Source: Candidatus Hydrogenedentota bacterium (GTDB lineage Bacteria > Hydrogenedentota > Hydrogenedentia > Hydrogenedentales > GCA-2746185). From it: a stretch of DNA of 13,172 nucleotides. This document shows positions 1 through 7,307 of the stretch, one piece after another. The position numbers were made by a program, and so were the translations under genes. The notes under the pieces were generated by a model. That model made no database searches. It was not told the DNA's origin and worked only from the letters and a program-made list of their open reading frames with translations. The stretch is taken from assembly GCA_030123645.1 (NCBI GenBank), contig JASJYE010000028.1:1-13172 (forward strand), written 5' to 3'. How positions within the stretch are numbered: the first letter of the stretch is position 1; every line of letters starts with the position of its first letter.

Positions 1-142
1 TTAGAGCATTTTAAGATGAGATAGATACGTTCTGTCAGTTGTGAGCATGAAGTCGTTAAGGAAGAGGAAGTCACGGGTGCCACCCGTTTTCGGACGGCGG
101 CGTTGTAGCAGCAAACGGACCTATATAAACTTTAAGTGCTCT
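1..142. repeat. Element A: short MITE-like inverted-repeat element
   Basis: Positions 3-24 and 121-142 are imperfect terminal inverted repeats. Aligned without gaps, 17 of 22 bases match, and both arms end outwards in AGAGC/GCTCT. Inside, positions 74-86 (CGGGTGCCACCCG) form an almost perfect palindrome. Positions 105-142 match 13017-13054 of element B at 35 of 38 bases in the same orientation, so this is one member of a dispersed family. There is no room for a transposase. It lies just beyond the mutY stop codon. The left end coincides with the window edge, so the element may extend further left. The class (MITE, REP-like repeat or structured RNA) is inference; the repeat itself is seen directly. 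Confidence 0.6.
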
Positions 143-154
143 CGGCGGCCAGTC

Positions 155-1258
155 CTAAAGCAGGTGCAGAAACTTAAGGTTGGCCTTGGGGAAGGCCAGT
201 CGATCGAAGTCGCTTGGCCGCACCCATTTCACTTCGGTGTGTGCGATTGCGCGCGGGGTTCCCGAGACATGCCGGCACCTGTATACGTTGAGCGTGATCC
301 GGAAGTGCGTGTAGGCGTGGTTCACCGTGGCCACGAGCCCGCCCGGCTGAATCGCGATGCCAAGCTCTTCCTTCAATTCGCGGATTAAGGCCGCCTCGTG
401 CGATTCGCCGCGCTCCAGCTTCCCCCCCGGAAATTCCCACAACCCTCCCAACAAACCGCTCGGTGGCCGTTTGCCGAGGAGGTAGCGGCCGTTCTTCTTG
501 ACCGCGGCGACGACAATCTCGTGGTGCGGAACGGCTCGCTTCTTGGTTCTCACCGGCCGCTCGAACACGGTGCCCTCGGCATGTGCCCGGCAGTCGCATT
601 TGACGGGGCATGCATGGCAGAGCGGCGACTTCGGCTTGCACACACGCGCGCCCAGCTCCATCATGGCCTGATTGAAGTCGCCCGGGGCCCGTCCTTGTAC
701 GAGGTGGCCCATTACCTCCCATAGGCGGCGCTCCGTTGGGCCGTCGTCAATGTTCGAATCGAGGTCCAGCAAGCGCGCGAGGACCCGCTTTACGTTGCCG
801 TCGAGGGCCGGGACCTTCTCGCCGAGTGCAATGCTCGAAATAGCCCCGGCGGTGTAGCGGCCCACTCCGGGGAGGCGTTCCCACTGTTCCGCTGTGGACG
901 GGAGACGGCCCTCCATTTCGTTGACAACTTTTTTAGCCGCCTTGTGAAGGTTTCGGGCTCGTGTGTAGTAGCCGAGACCCTCCCACAGCTTCAGGACATC
1001 GTCCAGATCGGCCCGGGCGAGGCGGCCTACCGTTGCAAAGGACTTCAGAAATCGATTTATGTATGGAACGCCCTGATCTACTCGAGTTTGCTGAAGGATA
1101 ATTTCAGACACCCAGACCTTATAAGGATCGGTCTCGCCTCGAAAGGAGAGTTCTCGTGCTTCCCGGCGGTACCAGGTGAGCAGACGGCGGCGAAAAGAAG
1201 CCTTGCGATCGAGCAACGAGCGGTTAAGACGCGCGCGTTTTTCGACTCCCTTCCCCAA
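155..1258 (-). CDS. mutY: Adenine DNA glycosylase MutY with C-terminal Nudix domain
   Basis: Base-excision repair enzyme that removes adenine mispaired with 8-oxoguanine. The 367 residues hold the HhH-GPD glycosylase core: SEIILQQTRV at 51-60 with the catalytic Glu at 52, the helix-hairpin-helix LPGVGRYTAGA at 129-139, and ALDGNVKRVL with the catalytic Asp at 153. A C-X6-C-X2-C-X5-C cluster (C207, C214, C217, C223) binds the [4Fe-4S] centre. The C-terminal domain contains HAYTHF at 314-319, matching the 8-oxoG-reading FSH loop of MutY. It also has a complete Nudix signature at 279-301 (G-X5-E-X7-REL-X-EE-X-GI), which is degenerate in many MutY proteins. The start is TTG at 1258; GAGGT five bases upstream supports it. 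It begins three bases after the stop of the GH3-like gene, so the two are probably co-transcribed and coupled. Length is normal for the family. Confidence 0.95.
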   Translation of the reverse strand: MGKGVEKRARLNRSLLDRKASFRRRLLTWYRREARELSFRGETDPYKVWVSEIILQQTRVDQGVPYINRFLKSFATVGRLARADLDDVLKLWEGLGYYTRARNLHKAAKKVVNEMEGRLPSTAEQWERLPGVGRYTAGAISSIALGEKVPALDGNVKRVLARLLDLDSNIDDGPTERRLWEVMGHLVQGRAPGDFNQAMMELGARVCKPKSPLCHACPVKCDCRAHAEGTVFERPVRTKKRAVPHHEIVVAAVKKNGRYLLGKRPPSGLLGGLWEFPGGKLERGESHEAALIRELKEELGIAIQPGGLVATVNHAYTHFRITLNVYRCRHVSGTPRAIAHTEVKWVRPSDFDRLAFPKANLKFLHLL

Positions 1259-1261
1259 GCT

Positions 1262-3292
1262 CTACCTCACCACCACGCCGAATTCGCCGAGAACTTCGTG
1301 GCCTTCACCGTCTTCAATCGTCAGCCTCACACGATATCGTCCGGGGTCTTTGTAGGCGTGCATTACGACGAGGTTTTTGGACTTTCTGCCGTCGCCAAAA
1401 TCCCATACGACCTTGCGATCTTCGAGCGCGGGCCGATAGGAAATTGAATACCCGGCCACGTAGGGCTCTGCCACAGAGACAGGCATCCTGCCCACCGGGC
1501 TTCGAATGACGTCGTAGACATCGAACGAAACCTCTTGCCCGGCCCTCCGTTCGAGGTCCCTAAGCGCGGGCAGAATTTCGACCGGCGCGTTGCCCATCAA
1601 AACGTCCGCAACGGCAATCATGGTTTGCCCGATATCCTTTGGATCGGCGTAGGCGAGAACGATCGCGTCCGCGTCGTCATAGAGCGGCAGCTTCGCGGGG
1701 TATCCCAAATGGACGACCACGACCTTGGAGCCGGTCTTCTTGAGATACCTAATCAGTCTCACCTGTCCCGCTGGGGCGATATCGGCCGATAGCATGCAGA
1801 CGACCGTGCGCATCCCGCCGGCGAATCGCTCGAGGCGCTCGATTTCGAAGTCTTGGATCCTCCCGATGTGACGCGCGGTGCGTATGGGCTGGCGGAAGAT
1901 CACTTTGACGTATTCTTCCACGGCGTCCGCAAGCTCGCTCACACCATACGAGCCGGTCACGAAGATCGGCATGGAGCGCTCCTCAGTGAGTGGAAGCAGG
2001 CTGTTGTCGTTCTTAACAAGCGTCACGGCGCGGCCTTCGATCTGAGGCGGCTCCAAGGCTTTTGCGCGTTCCTTGATCAGCTTTTCCGCGACCTTTTCCT
2101 TCGGTCTTTCGCGCTCGAGGAGACCGTGCTTCTGTTTCAAGGCAACGATACGCTCGAAGGCGTCGTTTACGATGCTTTCATCCAAAATCCCGTTCGTAAC
2201 CGCCAAGGTAATGGCGCCGATCGCCTTGATCACCTTCGGGCCCGAGTCGCCCCAGTAGAGCATATGCGCGCCCGCCTGAAGGGCCAGGATTGCCGCCTCA
2301 GAGGAATCGTGGCCCCGTCTCATCTCCGGCGCGTCGATTGGACCTGCCACGACCAGCCCGTCGAAGCCCAGGATGTCTCGCAGCAGCTGTTGCATCACGA
2401 GCGGCGAGAGACTTGCCGGAGTGCCCTTGTCGAGTGTCGGGACAAGCGTGTTCCCTACGTGCATCATTTCGGCGCCCGCCTTCACTGCCCGCTCGTAAGG
2501 CAAAAGATCCCGGCTGCGTAGTTGGCTCTTGGGCGTGAGCAGAACCGCCTGGCCCCTCTCCCCGCGGTTTTCACCGCCCCCAGGAAAGCCTATGGGAAGC
2601 CAGATAAGCCCGTTATCCGCCATGGCGCTCCCCAAGTGATCCGCCATGGACGATATAAAGTCCGCGTCGCTGCCGAAGTTGTAAACATTTCCCGCGCCGT
2701 TCGGCAACTCGCTGGCCAATTCGAGCGAGGGCCCAAGGTGCATATTGAAGCCCATGGTCCGAAGATCCTGGGCCATGATGCGCGTGAGTTCCTGCGTCGA
2801 GTCCGACACTCCCCCTGCCGCCCAGGTCAGCATGGCCGGCACCTTCAAATACAGTTGCAACGGCCGGGTTTCCTCGCGCTTGAGCGCGAAAAAGTTTGTG
2901 CCGATTAGCAGGGGTAGCCTTCCTTGCGTCTCGATTTTCGAAGAACGAAGGACCTTGATGTAATCGGCGGCATCCTGGGGGCGGTTGATTCGTGGGACGA
3001 TTACACCGCCCGGCGGAAAGTCTCTAATCAAGAGCCTATCGGTGTTGTTCGGCTGCGTAAGGCCTTGGAGTGTAACGAGCATAAGCTGCGCGATACGGGC
3101 GGGCAAGGGCAGCGCCTCGATGAGATCGTGCAGTATTTGCGCGGGGTCATGCTCGGGAGCCGCTTTGATCGGTGGCGGGGCCGCTTGGCTCCTGTCAACT
3201 ACCGCGCCCAGCCCCTCCTCCTCCTGGGCCGCAGCGGGGTCGCAGGGCCATAGGGCCCCAAAGACCCCTAAAACAAGCAGAATCCGCCTCAC
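1262..3292 (-). CDS. Exported GH3-fold protein with PKD domain, probable pseudoenzyme
   Basis: A 676-residue protein related to glycoside hydrolase family 3 (NagZ/beta-glucosidase type). Residues 1-22 form a signal peptide: VRRILLVLGVFGAL core, then PAAAQ, which suits signal peptidase I cleavage. The GH3 TIM barrel spans about 50-395 and shows PPGGVIVPRI (93-102), a FNMHLGPSLEL segment (182-192) and LLRDILGFDGLVVAG (303-317). A GH3 C-terminal-like domain follows (ALTLVKN-type segment near 422-428), and a PKD fold closes the protein (VWDFGDG, then HAYKDPGRYRV) at about 628-676. The usual KHFPGHG acid/base motif reads IGFPGGG (234-240), and the nucleophile motif V(F)SDD reads VAGPID (315-320). 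Hydrolysis is therefore unlikely; carbohydrate or cell-wall binding is inferred. I place the start at GTG 3292 because GGAGGT lies six bases upstream; a TTG at 3325 would add 11 residues in front of the signal peptide. Confidence 0.85.
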   Translation of the reverse strand: MRRILLVLGVFGALWPCDPAAAQEEEGLGAVVDRSQAAPPPIKAAPEHDPAQILHDLIEALPLPARIAQLMLVTLQGLTQPNNTDRLLIRDFPPGGVIVPRINRPQDAADYIKVLRSSKIETQGRLPLLIGTNFFALKREETRPLQLYLKVPAMLTWAAGGVSDSTQELTRIMAQDLRTMGFNMHLGPSLELASELPNGAGNVYNFGSDADFISSMADHLGSAMADNGLIWLPIGFPGGGENRGERGQAVLLTPKSQLRSRDLLPYERAVKAGAEMMHVGNTLVPTLDKGTPASLSPLVMQQLLRDILGFDGLVVAGPIDAPEMRRGHDSSEAAILALQAGAHMLYWGDSGPKVIKAIGAITLAVTNGILDESIVNDAFERIVALKQKHGLLERERPKEKVAEKLIKERAKALEPPQIEGRAVTLVKNDNSLLPLTEERSMPIFVTGSYGVSELADAVEEYVKVIFRQPIRTARHIGRIQDFEIERLERFAGGMRTVVCMLSADIAPAGQVRLIRYLKKTGSKVVVVHLGYPAKLPLYDDADAIVLAYADPKDIGQTMIAVADVLMGNAPVEILPALRDLERRAGQEVSFDVYDVIRSPVGRMPVSVAEPYVAGYSISYRPALEDRKVVWDFGDGRKSKNLVVMHAYKDPGRYRVRLTIEDGEGHEVLGEFGVVVR

Positions 3293-3298
3293 GCCTAG

Positions 3299-3304
3299 AC
3301 CTCC
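3299..3304 (-). promoter_or_regulatory. Ribosome binding site of the GH3-like gene
   Basis: A perfect GGAGGT on the minus strand, six bases before GTG at 3292. It decides the start: the longer frame opening with TTG at 3325 has no such site and overlaps the predicted -10 box. Confidence 0.75.
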
Positions 3305-3315
3305 GTAGGTTAGCG

Positions 3316-3344
3316 ATTTTATCAAAGAATCTTGTTAACAGCAA
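3316..3344 (-). promoter_or_regulatory. Candidate sigma-70-like promoter for GH3-like gene and mutY
   Basis: On the minus strand, TTGCTG (3339-3344) is followed after 17 bases by TAAAAT (3316-3321, five of six consensus matches). The predicted transcript would start near 3309, giving a very short leader that still contains the GGAGGT site. The -35 box is weak (three of six). Seen in sequence; function is inferred. Confidence 0.4.
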
Positions 3345-3350
3345 TACCGG

Positions 3351-3374
3351 AGCGCTCATGCCGCTTAGAGCGCT
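3351..3374. repeat. Small inverted repeat between divergent genes
   Basis: AGCGCTC (3351-3357) and GAGCGCT (3368-3374) are exact inverted copies separated by ten bases, just upstream of the GH3 promoter candidate. The right arm sits in TAGAGCGCTT (3366-3375), a ten-base match to the left terminal repeat of element B. It may be an operator for the divergent pair or a relic of the element family; neither is proven. Confidence 0.35.
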
Positions 3375-3517
3375 TGGGATGCTCACCATTGAACAGTTCA
3401 TATCTTTCCTGATAGACTCGCCTCTGTAAGCGTGGGCTACCCGCGCTAAGGGTGTTCTGGTTCGCGTAATTGGCATACTGTGCGCCACGAATTGCCCACT
3501 GGCTTTTGGGAGCGACT

Positions 3518-4360
3518 ATGAAGACGGAAGACCTGCAGTTTTCAGGAACAGATGAATACTATTTGGATCCGGAGTTGGAAGGAATTGTAAACATCGCCCT
3601 GCAGATGGAGAAGCCGCTGTTGTTGACTGGCGAGGCCGGCACCGGGAAGACGCAGCTCGCGTTCCAGGTAGCGCGCTCACTTGGCATGGACATCGAGGTG
3701 CTCCGCTGCAAATCGACCATCAAGGGCGAGGAGGCCTGCTATTCGCAAGATACAGTGCTTCGGCTCAATGACGCGCGATTCGGCGCGGCCGATACGGGCC
3801 GCCAAGTGGACAAGTTTTACGACTATGTCGTCTGGGGTCCGATCGGCCGGGCGTTTCGGGCCGACAAAAAGCGCGTACTGTTGCTCGATGAAATCGACAA
3901 GACCGAGTCGGACATACAGGACAATCTGCTCGATATTCTAGAGGACTATCAGTTTACGATCCGGGAGGTCAACGACACGATCAAAGCTGACAACATTCCC
4001 TTTATTGCCATAACGTCTAACGCTAAGCGCGAGCTGTCAGACCCCTTCCTTCGCAGGTGCTACTGCCACCATATTGCCTTCCCTTCTCAGGATCAAATGC
4101 GCGAGATCATCAAGCTGCACTATCCCAATACGAGCGCAAAGTTGATGGAGGCCGCAGTGAAGATCTTCTACGATCTCCGGGGCCGGGGCTATGAGAAACC
4201 CCCGGCAACGAGCGAGTTGCTCAACTGGATTGGCGCGCTCGAGCACCTGGGTGAAATCCCCGATCCTAAGAAACTGCCTCTTGTCGGCGTCTTGCTGAAA
4301 CGGGCGACTGACATTCAGTCTTTCCGCAGCGGCGAGGACGGCCCGAAAAGATATATGTGA
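3518..4360 (+). CDS. MoxR-type AAA+ ATPase
   Basis: Cytoplasmic AAA+ ATPase of the MoxR class, 280 residues. MoxR proteins use ATP hydrolysis as chaperones, usually with a VWA partner, to activate or assemble client complexes. The Walker A motif GEAGTGKT is at 38-45, Walker B VLLLDEID at 120-127, sensor-1 ITSNAKREL at 165-173, and DPFLRR at 175-180 supplies the arginine-finger region. A C-terminal lid domain follows. The start is ATG 3518, with GGGAG five bases upstream; a longer frame from 3470 lacks this support. It divides from the GH3-like gene by a 225-bp gap and its TGA overlaps the ATG of the VWA gene (TGATG), so the two are translationally coupled. The client complex is unknown; no dehydrogenase or gas-vesicle gene lies nearby. 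Confidence 0.9.
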   Translation: MKTEDLQFSGTDEYYLDPELEGIVNIALQMEKPLLLTGEAGTGKTQLAFQVARSLGMDIEVLRCKSTIKGEEACYSQDTVLRLNDARFGAADTGRQVDKFYDYVVWGPIGRAFRADKKRVLLLDEIDKTESDIQDNLLDILEDYQFTIREVNDTIKADNIPFIAITSNAKRELSDPFLRRCYCHHIAFPSQDQMREIIKLHYPNTSAKLMEAAVKIFYDLRGRGYEKPPATSELLNWIGALEHLGEIPDPKKLPLVGVLLKRATDIQSFRSGEDGPKRYM

Positions 4361-5601
4361 TGCCGGTAACAAGCGAAGATAAAAAAGCGTACAACGCCCT
4401 ATTCGTGGACTTTTTGTATCTGTTGCGCGAATACGACGTCCCGGCGAGCTTGAAGGATCTCCTCGAGCTCAACACCGGCATCGAGAAGGGTCTCGTGGAC
4501 ACGATCGACGACCTATTTATTTTCATGCGCCTCACCTTCGTGCGCCGCGTCGAGCATATGGACGCCTTCGAACGCGCTTTCGCTCTGTATTTCTATGACA
4601 TCGATATCCCTCCCGTCGCCGAGGGCGACCTAGCGCTCCTTCGCACGAAGGCCTTCCGCGATTGGCTCAACCGCGCCATCGAGAAGGGCGAATTGCCAGC
4701 TCGGGCGAAATGGGACATGACCCCCGAAGAGCTTATGCGCAAGTTCTGGGAGCGCCTTAAGGAGCAGACCGAGGAGCACCACGGCGGCAATAAATGGATC
4801 GGCACGCACGGGAACTCGCCCTTCGGCCATTCAGGTAATGCCGAGGGCGGTATCCGGGTAGGTGGCGGGGCGGGAGGGGGGACGGCCCTGAAGGTAATCG
4901 GCGACCGCCGGTATATCTCGTATTCGGATAAGACGGTCTTGCGAAGTGACAATCTTCGCCAGGCGCTCGACGCAATGAAGCACCTCAAGCACGTCGGTGC
5001 GGATTCAGACCTCAACCTGCCTGAGACCATCCGGAGGACCAGCAAGAACGGCGGTGAAATCGACTTGGTCTTCGAGCGGGAACTGCGCGACAAGATGAAG
5101 CTCGTTCTCCTGATCGACAACGGCGGATACTCGATGACGCCCTATATAGATTTGACCAGGCTTCTGTTCAGCAAGATCCATGAACGCTTCGATGAAATCG
5201 ACACCTACTATTTCCACAACTGCATCTACGACAGAATTTGGATCGACCAGCGTCGCATACGGAGCTACGACACGGCGAAACTGCTGCAACGCCGGGCCGA
5301 CACGCGAATTGTTATCTTGGGCGACGCGACCATGGCGCCGGAGGAATTGATGTCGCCGTTCGGGTCGATTACGGGCTTCGATCTGAATGATTCACACCCG
5401 GCGATCTATTGGCTCAATAAAATTGACAAGCATTTTAAGTACAGCTGTTGGCTCAATCCAATCCCGCGCGAGCGCTGGGGTGGGGATTATGGCGCCTTTA
5501 CGCTCAAACGCATCCGGGAGCTCTTTCACATGGAAGACCTGACCCTGGGCGGCGTCAAGGGGATGGTCGAGTTTCTCAGCGACAAGACAGGGCACGAATA
5601 G
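4360..5601 (+). CDS. CoxE-like VWA domain protein, MoxR partner
   Basis: A 413-residue cytoplasmic protein with no signal peptide or membrane segment. The N-terminal part (about 1-135) is helical and acidic. A glycine- and histidine-rich linker follows: HHGGNKWIGT, SPFGHSG and a GGGAGGG run at about 140-174. The C-terminal VWA domain (about 246-400) carries KLVLLIDNGGYSM at 247-259. There the MIDAS motif is D-N-G-G-Y-S instead of the usual D-x-S-x-S, so the first metal-ligand serine is replaced. A later VILGDATM segment (near 318-325) fits the third MIDAS loop. It overlaps the stop of the MoxR gene, which suggests that the ATPase and VWA protein act together. A GTG directly before the ATG (4357) is an alternative start with no effect on function. 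Its client is unknown. Confidence 0.85.
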   Translation: MPVTSEDKKAYNALFVDFLYLLREYDVPASLKDLLELNTGIEKGLVDTIDDLFIFMRLTFVRRVEHMDAFERAFALYFYDIDIPPVAEGDLALLRTKAFRDWLNRAIEKGELPARAKWDMTPEELMRKFWERLKEQTEEHHGGNKWIGTHGNSPFGHSGNAEGGIRVGGGAGGGTALKVIGDRRYISYSDKTVLRSDNLRQALDAMKHLKHVGADSDLNLPETIRRTSKNGGEIDLVFERELRDKMKLVLLIDNGGYSMTPYIDLTRLLFSKIHERFDEIDTYYFHNCIYDRIWIDQRRIRSYDTAKLLQRRADTRIVILGDATMAPEELMSPFGSITGFDLNDSHPAIYWLNKIDKHFKYSCWLNPIPRERWGGDYGAFTLKRIRELFHMEDLTLGGVKGMVEFLSDKTGHE

Positions 5602-5700
5602 CGCCACGTCAATTCAGGCCTCCGCACCTTAGCGCTGCATGTAGTACGGGCTGCTAGATTTTCCCTTGTCGCAGGGGCTACCATAGGGTCCGTTTCACCC

Positions 5701-5733
5701 GGTACCGCCGTCCGATTTCGGATCGCGGCGACC
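5701..5733. other. Imperfect hairpin upstream of MATE promoter candidate
   Basis: GGT-CGCCG-TCCG pairs with CGGA-CGGCG-ACC around an ATTT loop, with small internal loops. No T-run follows within the next six bases, so it is a poor intrinsic terminator for the VWA gene. It lies six bases upstream of a TTGACT box and could be an operator. The rest of the 5602-5890 gap shows no convincing gene. Confidence 0.3.
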
Positions 5734-5738
5734 TTGTG

Positions 5739-5766
5739 TTGACTGGGGCGCCTGTATCCTTATTTC
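5739..5766 (+). promoter_or_regulatory. Candidate promoter of MATE gene
   Basis: TTGACT (5739-5744, five of six consensus) is followed after 16 bases by TATTTC (5761-5766, three of six). It would give a leader of about 118 bases. The -10 box is weak, so confidence is low. Confidence 0.3.
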
Positions 5767-5890
5767 ACCATTCCAGGGCACGTGAAACCTTCCGGGGACG
5801 GACGCCGTCTATGGATCAAAAACGACCCGCACGGGTTTCTGAGCAGAAGTACTACCGCCGGCGTCCGCCGACGAACATTCTGCGAAGTTC

Positions 5891-7282
5891 ATGACGTCAT
5901 TCGACAGCGATATCGTTTCCGGAAGCGTCGTGCGCTCTGTCGTGAAGCTTGCATGGCCGATTGCCATCACGCAGCTTATCGCTGGGATACACGGCATCGT
6001 CGATCAAATCCTCGTGGGAAACTACGTTAGTTTCCACGCACAGGCCGCTATCGGCGTATCTTGGCAGCTTTTCCTCGTCATTTTCGTATTCCTCTCGTCC
6101 CTTTTTCATGGCATGAATATCCTCATCGCGCGCTATTCCGGGCGCCAAGATCGCGAGGCTATCAACCGTATCGCCTACGACGTGTTCATTACATCTGGCT
6201 ACCTGATTCTGTTATTCATCGCGCCTTTGGGCTACTTCCTATCGCCGGCCCTACTGGACCTGGTAAACGCCGAGCCTGAGGTCCAGGAGCACGCCCTGCC
6301 GTATTTACGGATATTGTTCACGGCCTCCCTACCGCTTTTCTTGATGTTTGTCTTGAACGGCGCGTTTCAGTCGAGCGGCAACCCCAAAATCCCGCTCTAC
6401 CTCGGTATCCTCACGACCATCGTGAATGTAATCGCCAGTTACATCCTGATCACTGGCCTTGGGCCGTTCCCGGAGCTTGGGACCGCCGGCGCTGCCATCG
6501 GCACATGCCTGGGCCCGCTGCCGAGTATTCTGATCGGGCTCATTCTCATTCAGAGGCACAAGGTTCTCATCGGCCCGCCGGAGCGGTTTTCTATCGTTCC
6601 CGATCTCAGCGTTCTCAAGGCGGTGATACGTCTAGGCTTGCCCTCCGGTATTCAGGCCGTGCTGCTTAATATTGGTGGGGTGGCGCTCTTGAGCTTTATC
6701 GGGTCACTGGAAGAGAGTGCGGAGGCGCAGGCCGCTTATACGATTTGTTACGTACAGTTGTTTTCCGTTGTGACATGGACGGGATTCGGATTACGGGCGG
6801 CCTGTGCCACCGTCATGGGCCAAAACATGGGAGCAGGCAAGAACGAGAGGGGCAAACAGGCCGTCTACGTGGGCGCAGGTCTGGGCTTCCTATGGGCTGC
6901 GGCTTTCGGGGCTCTGTTTTGGATCTTTCCCTACACCTTACTCGGCTTTTTCTTTGTCGAGGATGTGCTGGTTCTGGACATCGGGTCCAGTCTGCTGCAC
7001 TTCCTGACATTTTCGGGCGTGTTTATTGCAGTAACCCTGGCATTTACCGGGGGTTTACAAGGCGCAGGTGATACACGAAAGCCCATGTACATCGCCTTTA
7101 TTTCGCAGATCGTCGTGCTACTGGGGGTTTGCGCTGTCTACGAGTCGATGGGCCGACTCTCGACGAACGTAATTTGGACGGCCATTCTAGTCAGCCACAT
7201 GAGCCGCCTCACATTGACCTACATCATGTTCGCCCGGGGGAAATGGGATAATATTAAGGTCGAAATAGGTCAGAAGGCGTGA
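5891..7282 (+). CDS. MATE family multidrug/solute efflux protein
   Basis: Inner-membrane antiporter of the MATE family that exports drugs or organic cations using a sodium or proton gradient; the substrate cannot be read from sequence. The 463 residues contain about twelve hydrophobic segments (for example 15-36, 56-80, 98-118, 140-158, 168-190, 202-220, 326-346, 402-418). The two halves share the family's repeated signature: GAFQSSGNPK at 157-166 and GGLQGAGDTRKP at 387-398. GTAGAAIGT (197-205) and VMGQNMGAGK (308-317) are also typical, as is VDQILVG (37-43) in the first half. The start ATG at 5891 has only a weak site (GAAG, three bases upstream). It is monocistronic on the plus strand and converges on gyrA with 25 bases between stops. 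I see no adjacent regulator. Confidence 0.92.
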   Translation: MTSFDSDIVSGSVVRSVVKLAWPIAITQLIAGIHGIVDQILVGNYVSFHAQAAIGVSWQLFLVIFVFLSSLFHGMNILIARYSGRQDREAINRIAYDVFITSGYLILLFIAPLGYFLSPALLDLVNAEPEVQEHALPYLRILFTASLPLFLMFVLNGAFQSSGNPKIPLYLGILTTIVNVIASYILITGLGPFPELGTAGAAIGTCLGPLPSILIGLILIQRHKVLIGPPERFSIVPDLSVLKAVIRLGLPSGIQAVLLNIGGVALLSFIGSLEESAEAQAAYTICYVQLFSVVTWTGFGLRAACATVMGQNMGAGKNERGKQAVYVGAGLGFLWAAAFGALFWIFPYTLLGFFFVEDVLVLDIGSSLLHFLTFSGVFIAVTLAFTGGLQGAGDTRKPMYIAFISQIVVLLGVCAVYESMGRLSTNVIWTAILVSHMSRLTLTYIMFARGKWDNIKVEIGQKA

Positions 7283-7307
7283 CCGCCCTTAGCCCTGCTT
7301 CCCTTCG

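Noticed and set aside
170..180. Eleven-base match AAACTTAAGGT to the element B end inside mutY
   Set aside because: It encodes conserved-position residues near the MutY C-terminus and lacks the rest of the terminal repeat; coincidence is likelier.
41..388. Open frame spanning element A and the mutY 3' end
   Set aside because: It runs antisense to mutY and through the repeat, with no recognisable protein features.
3389..3418. TTGAAC with TAGACT 18 bases on as a promoter for the MoxR-VWA pair
   Set aside because: Each box matches only four of six consensus bases; such matches are common by chance.
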